Part shown: one piece after another, positions 1 through 6,708 of the stretch
Layout of the letters: every line of letters begins with the position of its first letter
Numbering within the stretch: position 1 is the first letter of the stretch
DNA from: an uncultured Chromatiaceae bacterium
GTDB lineage: Bacteria > Pseudomonadota > Gammaproteobacteria > Enterobacterales > Alteromonadaceae
Assembly (NCBI GenBank): GCA_946482325.1
Contig: CAMLRA010000114.1
Location: 1 to 13,410, forward strand
DNA length: 13,410 nt
Reading direction: 5' to 3'
Made by a program: the position numbers and the translations under genes
The notes under the pieces: generated by a model
Told to the model about the DNA's origin: nothing
The model's input: only the letters and a program-made list of their open reading frames with translations
Databases searched by the model: none

Positions 1-1
1 C

Positions 2-2101
2 GCGGTGCATGGGCATAATAATGTGCGGGGCGCGACTATTTTCCCGCACAATATCGGCCTTGGTGCCGCCCGTGACGCCAAACTGATAGAACAAATCGCC
101 CGCGCCACTGCGGTGGAAGTACGCGCCACTGGTATAGACTGGATTTTCGCCCCAACAGTTGCTGTGCCGCAGGACGACCGCTGGGGCCGCACTTATGAGG
201 GGTACGCCGAAGATCCGGCCCTGGTACGTGATTATGCCGCCGCTATCGTGCGCGGCTTACAGGGCGAGCCGGGCGGCAAATTTCTCACTGATCAGCACGT
301 GATTAGCACGGTCAAACATTTCCTCGGCGATGGCGGCACTGAGGGCGGTGTTGATCAGGGCAACAATATCGCCACCGAACAACAGTTGATCGACATTCAC
401 GCCCAGGGTTATGTCGGTGGCCTGCAGGCTGGTGCGCAAACCGTGATGGCGTCTTTTAACAGCTGGCATGGGGAGAAAAACCACGGCAGCCAATATCTGC
501 TGACACAAGTGTTAAAACAACGCCTGGGTTTTGACGGCTTAGTAGTCGGCGACTGGAACGGCCACGGCCAAATTCCGGGCTGTACCAACGAAAACTGCGC
601 CCAGGCCGCCAATGCCGGCCTCGATGTGTATATGGTGCCGACCGCCGCCTGGAAGCCGCTCTATCACAATCTGCTGGCACAGCTGAAAAGTGGCGAGATT
701 GCGCAAAGCCGCATCGACGATGCCGTGCGGCGTATTCTGCGGGTAAAACTACGCGCCGGTTTATTTGACCGGCCTGGTCCGGCCAAACGCGCGCTCTCTG
801 GCAAACTGGAACTGATTGGCGCCGCTGAACACCGCGCTGTGGCGCGGGATGCAGTGCGTAAATCACTGGTATTGCTGAAGAACAATCAGTCGCTGTTACC
901 GTTATCTCCTAAATCGAAGATCCTGCTGACTGGGCCTGCCGCTGATGACATCGGCCAACAAAGCGGTGGCTGGACTATTAGCTGGCAAGGGACTGGTAAC
1001 GTCAATAGCGATTTCCCCGGCGGCAGTTCGATTTATCAGGGTTTTGCCGCCCAAGTCAAAGCCGCGGGCGGTCAGATCAGCTTGTCCAAAGACGGTAGCT
1101 TCCAGCAAAAACCCGATGTGGCTGTGGTGGTGTTTGGCGAAGAACCATATGCCGAAGGCAATGGCGATATCGATAATCTGGAGTTTCAGCGTGGCAATAA
1201 AACGGCGTTAGCGTTATTGAAGTCACTGAAACAACAAGGTATTCCTGTGGTCAGTGTGTTTTTAAGCGGTCGGCCGCTGTGGGTCAATCCCGAGCTGAAT
1301 CAGTCCGACGCTTTTGTCGCCGCCTGGTTACCGGGTAGTGAAGGCGCCGGCATTGCCGACGTGCTGCTGAAAACCGCCAGCGGCAAAGTGCAATACGATT
1401 TCCACGGCAAATTAAGCTACAGCTGGCCGGCAACGCCGACGCAATTTAAAGTGAATCTGAACGATGGTCAAACGCCATTATTACCCTATGGTTTTGGCTT
1501 AAGTTACACCAGTAAAGACAGCGGGCCGCTCAGTAAAGCGTTGCCGGAACAGGCCGCCGGCGGCAATGGCACCCACGAACCGCTGCCGCTGTTTGAACGC
1601 GCCGCCAAAGCACCATGGCAGTTCTGGCTCAGAAGCGGCAACCAAATGGCCCCGGTCAGTGCCAATGTACAATCGCTCGGTGACCTGAGCTTTAAATCAA
1701 TAGACCGGCGTGTGCAGGAAGATGGCCGTGAAATCAGCTTCGGCGGCAAGGTTGAAAACGCCGTAGCGCTGGCCAGTAATTTCCCACGTGATTTACGGGG
1801 TTACCGTGAGAGCAACGCCGTGCTGGAATTACAAATCAACCCAGTGCAACCAGTGCAAGGCCTGAACTTAAGCCTCGGCTGCGGTGAACAATGTGGTGGT
1901 TCGGTCGACCTGACGCCGCTACTTCAGGGCAAAAGCGGCTGGCAAACCCTCAGCATTGACCTCGCTTGTTTTAAAGGCACCGACTTTGGCAAAGTACAGC
2001 AAAGTTTTGTGTTAAGCAGCAAAGCCGCCAACAAAGTGCAGCTGTCGGATATCCGCTTAGTGCCGGGTTTGGCTGGTAAAGCCAGTTTATCCTGTCAGTG
2101 A
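2..2101 (+). CDS. GH3 family exo-beta-glucosidase / glucan 1,4(1,3)-beta-glucosidase with ExoP C-terminal domain, 5' partial
   Basis: Retaining glycoside hydrolase family 3 enzyme that removes glucose from the ends of beta-glucans or cello-oligosaccharides, probably periplasmic or secreted. The reading frame is open at the left edge: the first codons read A-V-H-G-H-N-N-V, an internal GH3 motif, so the GTG at 5 is not the real start and roughly the first 130-150 residues, including any signal peptide, are missing. Counting from that codon, I see RWGRTYEGYAED (59-70), KHF (104-106) and the nucleophile Asp183 in VVGDWNGHG. The second GH3 domain carries GEEPYAEG (378-385), the expected acid/base Glu region. 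Residues from about 525 to the end match the extra beta-rich, galactose-binding-like domain of marine ExoP-type enzymes. A strong terminator follows 17 bases after the stop, so it is probably not co-transcribed with the next genes. Exact linkage specificity cannot be read from the sequence. Confidence 0.93.
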   Translation, partial: AVHGHNNVRGATIFPHNIGLGAARDAKLIEQIARATAVEVRATGIDWIFAPTVAVPQDDRWGRTYEGYAEDPALVRDYAAAIVRGLQGEPGGKFLTDQHVISTVKHFLGDGGTEGGVDQGNNIATEQQLIDIHAQGYVGGLQAGAQTVMASFNSWHGEKNHGSQYLLTQVLKQRLGFDGLVVGDWNGHGQIPGCTNENCAQAANAGLDVYMVPTAAWKPLYHNLLAQLKSGEIAQSRIDDAVRRILRVKLRAGLFDRPGPAKRALSGKLELIGAAEHRAVARDAVRKSLVLLKNNQSLLPLSPKSKILLTGPAADDIGQQSGGWTISWQGTGNVNSDFPGGSSIYQGFAAQVKAAGGQISLSKDGSFQQKPDVAVVVFGEEPYAEGNGDIDNLEFQRGNKTALALLKSLKQQGIPVVSVFLSGRPLWVNPELNQSDAFVAAWLPGSEGAGIADVLLKTASGKVQYDFHGKLSYSWPATPTQFKVNLNDGQTPLLPYGFGLSYTSKDSGPLSKALPEQAAGGNGTHEPLPLFERAAKAPWQFWLRSGNQMAPVSANVQSLGDLSFKSIDRRVQEDGREISFGGKVENAVALASNFPRDLRGYRESNAVLELQINPVQPVQGLNLSLGCGEQCGGSVDLTPLLQGKSGWQTLSIDLACFKGTDFGKVQQSFVLSSKAANKVQLSDIRLVPGLAGKASLSCQ

Positions 2102-2117
2102 CAAACTGAAAATCAAC

Positions 2118-2145
2118 AGCAGCGGCTTCGGCCGCTGTTTTTTTG
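2118..2145 (+). terminator. Rho-independent terminator of the GH3 gene
   Basis: AGCGGC (2121-2126), loop TTCG, GCCGCT (2131-2136). The stem extends by a C-G, a G-U and an A-U pair to about 9 bp and is followed by a run of eight T. It sits 17 bases after the GH3 stop and separates that gene from the downstream locus. Confidence 0.92.
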
Positions 2146-2281
2146 CCATAGCGCTTGGTCACCAGACGACAAATTCAAAACACTCATCTCAACATCGCCT
2201 TTCAGCTCATAGTCAGCCGCGGCAAAACACGATATGGTACTGCTTTAGCTTTGGCTTATTCTCAGGCGACAGGGAGGTGGT

Positions 2282-3175
2282 GTGCGCGCAAAACCGGAAG
2301 TTTATCATCGGGGCTCACTGGCACTGATTTGGGATCAACGCATGCTCGATGCGCAGGTCGCATTGTGGCAACAGCTGGGGAAACCGGGCTTTTTTGCTGC
2401 TGTGCTGGATGTGCTCGAAGCCGTCTGTCCGGTCGACTCGAGCGGACTTCTGGTGTTTTACCGCCAGCAAAAACCGTTAAGCCTGCTGCACCGGTTCCAC
2501 CCGTTTGACCGCAGTTTACACGCTGATATTTATTCGACCGGGCCTTATGCGCTGGACCCGCAGTATCAGCTGTTTTTAAAAGGCTGCCCAAGCGGCACCT
2601 ACTGGCTGGCCGACGTGGCACCCGACGATTTTTATCAAAGCAGTTATTACACCGCCTTTTACAGCAAAATCGGCGTGGCCGATTCGATAGATGTGCTGTG
2701 GCGCATTGACGACAACACGGCGCTGAATTTTTTTATGCAGCGTAATATCAACAGCAATACCTTCAGCCGTGCTGACGTGCAGGCGCTGAATATGGTGATG
2801 CCGGTGCTCGACGCTGCCCTGACCCGCCACCATCAGCTGGCCACGCCCTTGCCGCTGGCGAACAGCTCAGATCAAACCCATTTACAGGTAGAAACCACGC
2901 TGAGTAATTTCGCCAGTTCATTGCTGACGCCACGCGAGCGCGATGTGCTTTGGTATTTGCTACGTGGTTATTCCTCAGCACTGACGGCCGAGAAATTACA
3001 AACCTCGGATGGTACCGTCAAAATCCATCGCAAAAACATCTATCGAAAACTGGAGATTGGCTCGCAAGCTGAATTATTCTCGTTATTTATCAATTGTATC
3101 CCCTTTGCACGCCCCGGATTACCGGAAGATCCGCTGCACAGTTATCAGCAAGCACAAGAGCACCATATAGTTTAA
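2282..3175 (+). CDS. LuxR-family (GerE-type HTH) transcriptional regulator, probable local regulator of the cyanophycin locus
   Basis: DNA-binding regulator of 297 aa. The C-terminal residues 213-272 form a typical LuxR/GerE helix-turn-helix: LTPRERDVLWYLLRGYS, then a recognition-helix region with TVKIHRKNIYRKL. The N-terminal 180 or so residues look like a GAF/PAS-like sensor domain. I do not see the usual acyl-homoserine-lactone pocket signature or a receiver-domain phospho-acceptor, so it is best read as an orphan one-component regulator whose ligand is unknown. The GTG start at 2282 is chosen because AGGGAGG (2271-2277) lies 4 bases ahead; an ATG at 2342 has a poorer RBS. A weak possible promoter is TAGTCA (2210) with TATGGT (2233). 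It lies directly upstream of the TonB receptor and peptidase genes on the same strand, which suggests that it controls them. The ligand could be beta-Asp-Arg, Arg or Asp, but that is a guess. Confidence 0.85.
   Translation: MRAKPEVYHRGSLALIWDQRMLDAQVALWQQLGKPGFFAAVLDVLEAVCPVDSSGLLVFYRQQKPLSLLHRFHPFDRSLHADIYSTGPYALDPQYQLFLKGCPSGTYWLADVAPDDFYQSSYYTAFYSKIGVADSIDVLWRIDDNTALNFFMQRNINSNTFSRADVQALNMVMPVLDAALTRHHQLATPLPLANSSDQTHLQVETTLSNFASSLLTPRERDVLWYLLRGYSSALTAEKLQTSDGTVKIHRKNIYRKLEIGSQAELFSLFINCIPFARPGLPEDPLHSYQQAQEHHIV
3142..3171 (+). promoter_or_regulatory. Possible sigma-70 promoter at the 3' end of the LuxR gene
   Basis: TTATCA (3142-3147) and TATAGT (3166-3171) are separated by 18 bases; they match the consensus at 4/6 and 5/6 positions. 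It would start transcription near 3178, just ahead of the folded element at 3200-3408. Sequence match only, with no other support. Confidence 0.28.
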
Positions 3176-3199
3176 AAAGCGAACAGTAGATCAGCCTGA

Positions 3200-3276
3200 A
3201 ATTGCCTCGGGCAAGGCGACACAGCGAAGAAATAGTGGCGCTCTTTCGAGCTGTGGCAACGCCGCATGAGGCAATT
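3200..3276 (+). repeat. Nested inverted repeat (first folded arm of the leader element)
   Basis: AATTGCCTC (3200-3208) pairs with GAGGCAATT (3268-3276). Inside, GGCG (3215-3218) pairs with CGCC (3260-3263) and CACAGC (3220-3225) with GCTGTG (3250-3255). Three stacked helices separated by small internal loops are more than expected by chance, and suggest a folded RNA or a palindromic repeat element. Confidence 0.55.
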
Positions 3277-3294
3277 GCAGGCGCTCCCGGACGG

Positions 3295-3408
3295 GCGATA
3301 GCAGAATGGCCGCATGCGGCATTAAATTTTCTCGCTTTAGAACCACTAAAGCTTCAAAAAGCTGCCTTGCCTGCGGCCATTCTGCTTATCGCTGCTGCCG
3401 TTTTTTTT
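3295..3408 (+). repeat. Long imperfect inverted repeat with inner hairpin and T8 tract (MITE/REP-like element, ncRNA 3' end or large terminator)
   Basis: The left arm 3295-3314 and right arm 3372-3392 are reverse complements over 20 bases, with one extra base in the right arm (core GCAGAATGGCCGCA). The 57-base interior contains a perfect 7-bp hairpin, GCTTTAG (3334-3340) with CTAAAGC (3346-3352). The left arm also overlaps a 12-base perfect palindrome, GCCGCATGCGGC (3309-3320), so two alternative folds compete. Eight T follow at 3401-3408. It could end LuxR-gene transcription, form the 3' end of a small RNA, or be a dispersed palindromic repeat. No clear target-site duplication is visible. 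Confidence 0.6.
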
Positions 3409-3442
3409 AACTATATGGTGCTCTAGAGCCTGCCGGGCCGCT

Positions 3443-3509
3443 GTCTGCACCAGTCTGAAGCAAGCCGCCGGCTTGCCTATTCCTTAAGCAATAGGAAAGT
3501 CTGCACCAG
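3443..3509 (+). promoter_or_regulatory. 11-base direct repeat flanking two hairpins, possible regulator binding sites
   Basis: GTCTGCACCAG occurs exactly at 3443-3453 and 3499-3509, a 56-base period (between five and six helical turns). The palindrome CAAGCCGCCGGCTTG (3461-3475) and the CCTATT/AATAGG hairpin lie between them. The position, 160-230 bases before the receptor start, fits regulator sites, but binding by the LuxR-family protein is only a guess. Confidence 0.3.
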
Positions 3510-3672
3510 CAGCCGTTGCGTGCTGCGCCCTATCCCTAACTGGATATTTCTGTTCCGGGAACTCAGCTCTAATATCAAAGTTGGCTCGCCCCGGACCGGA
3601 CTTTTGCAGAGTGCGGACGGCACACGAATACAGATTAAGGCGGCCACAGACAAGCACAACGCTGGAGATCCT

Positions 3673-6648
3673 ATGCAACGCAACAGTTTGAACATCCTGA
3701 AAAAAACCGCTCTGGCCTCGCTGGTCGCGCTGGCTATGGCCCCCGCAGCACAAGCAGACTTGTCCGTCGGCTCGATTTTTGGCCAGGCCGTCAAAGGCAG
3801 CACAGTCACAGTGCAAAACCTCGACACCGGCTTAAAACGCCAAATCCAGGTCGACCAGAATGGCCGCTTCCAATTCAGCCAGTTACCCGGCGGCCGTTAT
3901 AAAGTGGAAAACGCCGGCATCGCCCGTGAAGTGACAGTATCACTCGGCACCGGTACACCGGTCAGTTTCGCCGACGGCGACATTGAACGCATTGCCGTGC
4001 AAGGCCGCGCGATAAATCCAATCGACACCTCGTCGGTCGAATCCAGTACCGTATTTAGCGCCGACCAGCTGGAAATGCTGCCGGTCGGCCGGGATATTTC
4101 TGACGTTGCATTATTGGCGCCAGGCACAGTGCGCGGCGACAGCGGCTTTGGCAATCTGGCGTCGTTCGGCGGCGCATCAGTTGCCGAAAACGGCTATTAC
4201 ATCAACGGCTTTGACGTCACCAACGCCCGCACCTTTTTGTCGTATGGCAAAGTGCCTTTTGATGCCATCGGCGAGCAGCAGGTGAAAACCGGTGGCTACG
4301 GCGCTGAATATGGCCGCGCTTTGGGTGGTGTCATCAACATCGTCACCAAGCGCGGGACCAATGACTGGGAATTTACCAGTTCAGTGGTGTGGGACCCGGC
4401 GAGCCTCGCCGGTCACGGTAAAAATGTCGTCAGTAAAGTGCCGGGCTTAGCGCCAGGTGACAACAGCTATTATTCGGCTTACCGCTCCGCCGATGAAGAA
4501 GACAAACTGGTGTACAGCGTTGGTGGTGGTGGCGCTATTATTCAGGATAAATTGTTTATCTATGGCCTGGTCGAAGGCAAAAAACAAAGCGCTGACTATT
4601 TTGAATCTGACAACAGCACAGCAACCGACAACAACAGCCCGAATGGCTTAGTGAAACTGGACTGGTATATCACCGACAGCCACATCTTCGAGCTGACCGG
4701 CATCCGCAACGTCAATAAAACGGACTACACCACTTACCGCAACCCGACTGGTCAGTATTACACCGGCCAGCATGGCAATTTACGCACGCAATATCAGGAA
4801 CGCGATGGCGGGAATATCGTCATCGGTAAATACTCCGGCCAGCTGACTGACAATTTTAACTTAGGCGTGATGTATGGTTATCTGAAGACCGATGCCGCTT
4901 ATGTGACACCAGACCCACTGCCGGGCAACGAATGTCCGCTGGTCGATATTTACGATCAGGATACCGACGACATCACCGACGTTGGCTGCTGGAACGAAAT
5001 TAACGTGCGCACGCTCAACTTCGGCCCGAACACCGACGAGCGCAAAGCGCTGCGCATCGACGGCGAATGGGCACTGGACGCACATACCATCCGCTTTGGT
5101 TACGACAGTGAAACTTTTACCTCGGTACGCGCCGGCGCCGAATATTCCGGTGGTGTGTTCTATCGGATCTATACACCACTGCCGTTTGCCGACCGCTGGA
5201 ACGGTGTCAACGTAGCGCCAAATGCCAATGTGGTGCGTAAACGTACGCGTAGTTCGCCCTCCGGCAGCTATGAAGTGAAAAACGATGCGATTTACCTCGA
5301 AGACAGTTTTTATGTTACTGAAGATCTGATGTTGTACGCCGGTCTGCGTAACGAATCTTTTGATAACCTGAACGGCGACGGTGTGTCTTTTGTTGACGCC
5401 AAAGACATGCTGGCGCCGCGTTTAGGCTTTGCCTGGGATGTCAATTCTGACGGCAGCGCCAAAGTCTTTGCGAACGCCGGTCGTTATTTTATTCCTATTG
5501 CTGCCAACACCAACGTGCGGGCGTCGAACTGGCAATATGTCACCACTGAATATTATCTGTATGACGGCTCGGTCGACCCGGTCACTCAGGCACCACGTCA
5601 GCTCGGACAAAAACTGGGCGATACCCTGACCAGCGGCCGCAATACCTCGCCGGATCCGGCCACTGTAGCCTCAGCTGACTTAGAGCCGATGTTGCAGGAC
5701 GAACTGATTGTCGGTTACCAGCGCGAGTTATTTGATGGCTGGACCGGTGGTATCAAAGCCATCGCCCGCGAAGTGAAAAACGGCGTCGACGATTATTGTG
5801 GCCGCCAGGCCTTTATCGACTTCGCTGCCGATCAGGGTTATGACGATTTTGACGCCGACACCCTGGCGACCTGCATTATCGTCAACCCGGGCCGCGACCT
5901 GCAGATGGATATGGATGTCGCCGGCGATGGCGAACTGAAACGCGTCACCGTCTCCAACGACTATCTGCAGCTGGAAGAATACAAACGCACTTATAAAGCG
6001 CTGGAATTCTTCTTTGAACGTGGCCGCGCTGATGGCTGGTATCTGCAGGGCAGCTATACGCTGGCTTACAGCAAAGGCAATGCCGAAGGCTTGGTGAACA
6101 GCTTCCTTGAAGTGGAGTCCCCAGGTCTCACCAACGACTTCGACCACAAAATGTTTGTTGATGGTACCGACGGTTATCTGTCGAACGACCGCCGCCATAG
6201 CTTCAAAGTATTTGGCGGTTATGAACTCACTGACGAACTGGAAATTTCCGCCAATCTGGCGGTGCAATCCGGCCGGCCAGTCAGCTGCTTCGGTTATCCG
6301 GCCTTTGACGTCGATGACCCGGAATATGAAGTGTTTGAACGGTATGCCGCGTCAACACTTTATTGCCGCAACGCCGCCGGCGAGCAGCAGTTAACCCAGC
6401 GCGGACAGTTTGGCCGCACACCATGGACCTACACCTTAGACGCCGGCCTGACCTACCAGCCAGTCAAAGTGCCGGGCCTGAAACTGCAAATGCAGGTGTT
6501 TAATCTGCTCAACAGTCAACAAGTCACTGAGTACGACGAGCAAGGCGATCTGTCACTGGAAGACACCGGGCAAAACCCGAACTTCCGGCATGACCTGAAC
6601 TATCAGACGCCTAGATCTGTCCGTCTGACTGCGCGGTACTCGTTTTAA
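3673..6648 (+). CDS. Oar-like TonB-dependent outer-membrane receptor, candidate cyanophycin-fragment / beta-Asp-Arg importer
   Basis: Outer-membrane receptor of 991 aa. The frame is open from 3520, but ATG 3673 is chosen because GGAG (3664-3667) precedes it at 5 bases and the product then starts with a clean signal peptide (residues 1-28, cleavage after AAQA). Next come a carboxypeptidase-regulatory-like beta-sandwich (about 33-100), a TonB-box-like IERIAVQG (104-111), a plug domain (about 115-240, with YYINGFDV and GGYGAEYGRALGGVINIVTKRG) and a long beta-barrel ending in the Phe-terminated signature LTARYSF. This order is that of Oar-type receptors in Alteromonadales and Xanthomonadales. All six cysteines fall in close pairs (421/439, 709/734, 872/898), probably disulfides in surface loops. 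Several of these loops are rich in Asp and Glu, which could suit an Arg-rich ligand. Its place before a cyanophycinase suggests uptake of cyanophycin products, but TonB receptor specificity cannot be read from sequence. Confidence 0.93.
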   Translation: MQRNSLNILKKTALASLVALAMAPAAQADLSVGSIFGQAVKGSTVTVQNLDTGLKRQIQVDQNGRFQFSQLPGGRYKVENAGIAREVTVSLGTGTPVSFADGDIERIAVQGRAINPIDTSSVESSTVFSADQLEMLPVGRDISDVALLAPGTVRGDSGFGNLASFGGASVAENGYYINGFDVTNARTFLSYGKVPFDAIGEQQVKTGGYGAEYGRALGGVINIVTKRGTNDWEFTSSVVWDPASLAGHGKNVVSKVPGLAPGDNSYYSAYRSADEEDKLVYSVGGGGAIIQDKLFIYGLVEGKKQSADYFESDNSTATDNNSPNGLVKLDWYITDSHIFELTGIRNVNKTDYTTYRNPTGQYYTGQHGNLRTQYQERDGGNIVIGKYSGQLTDNFNLGVMYGYLKTDAAYVTPDPLPGNECPLVDIYDQDTDDITDVGCWNEINVRTLNFGPNTDERKALRIDGEWALDAHTIRFGYDSETFTSVRAGAEYSGGVFYRIYTPLPFADRWNGVNVAPNANVVRKRTRSSPSGSYEVKNDAIYLEDSFYVTEDLMLYAGLRNESFDNLNGDGVSFVDAKDMLAPRLGFAWDVNSDGSAKVFANAGRYFIPIAANTNVRASNWQYVTTEYYLYDGSVDPVTQAPRQLGQKLGDTLTSGRNTSPDPATVASADLEPMLQDELIVGYQRELFDGWTGGIKAIAREVKNGVDDYCGRQAFIDFAADQGYDDFDADTLATCIIVNPGRDLQMDMDVAGDGELKRVTVSNDYLQLEEYKRTYKALEFFFERGRADGWYLQGSYTLAYSKGNAEGLVNSFLEVESPGLTNDFDHKMFVDGTDGYLSNDRRHSFKVFGGYELTDELEISANLAVQSGRPVSCFGYPAFDVDDPEYEVFERYAASTLYCRNAAGEQQLTQRGQFGRTPWTYTLDAGLTYQPVKVPGLKLQMQVFNLLNSQQVTEYDEQGDLSLEDTGQNPNFRHDLNYQTPRSVRLTARYSF

Positions 6649-6654
6649 CAAGCG

Positions 6655-6697
6655 CCGCTCCCCACATATTGTTGCCTTGGTGGGGAGCGGTCTTTTT
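6655..6697 (+). terminator. Terminator / attenuator between the receptor gene and the cyanophycinase gene
   Basis: A perfect 11-bp stem, CCGCTCCCCAC (6655-6665) with GTGGGGAGCGG (6680-6690), has a 14-base loop and is followed by TCTTTTT (6691-6697). The RBS of the next gene begins 2 bases later. It probably stops most transcripts after the receptor and lets a fraction read through, giving more receptor than enzyme. I found no clear promoter between it and the next start. Confidence 0.85.
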
Positions 6698-6708
6698 CCG
6701 GAGTTATC

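Larger units (their letters stand above)
3177..3672 (+). other. 496-base intergenic leader between the LuxR gene and the TonB receptor gene
   Basis: I see no convincing gene here. The only open frame of note, 3202-3426, starts with TTG, has no RBS and lies across the folded element. The left half (3200-3408) contains nested inverted repeats ending in eight T. The right half holds two tandem hairpins: CAAGC/GCTTG within 3461-3475 and CCTATT/AATAGG within 3476-3495. It also holds an 11-base direct repeat (3443 and 3499) and the palindrome GTTCCGGGAAC (3552-3562), which lies before a TAATAT (3570-3575). The promoter of the receptor gene is most likely in this right half. Confidence 0.6.

Noticed and set aside
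5..7. GTG at position 5 as the start of the GH3 gene
   Set aside because: The frame is open to the left edge and the first residues are an internal conserved GH3 motif, so the gene is cut by the window.
3202..3426. 74-codon open frame with a hydrophobic C-terminus between the LuxR gene and the receptor gene
   Set aside because: TTG start, no RBS, and it lies across the inverted-repeat element; the apparent hydrophobic tail is encoded by the right arm and the T8 tract.
3520..3672. 51-codon N-terminal extension of the TonB receptor
   Set aside because: It would bury the signal peptide; ATG 3673 has a well-placed GGAG and starts directly with a clean signal sequence.
5728..6267. 179-codon open frame on the minus strand inside the receptor gene
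   Set aside because: It is fully antisense to a conserved receptor gene, has no recognisable domain, and is the type of shadow expected from GC-biased codons.
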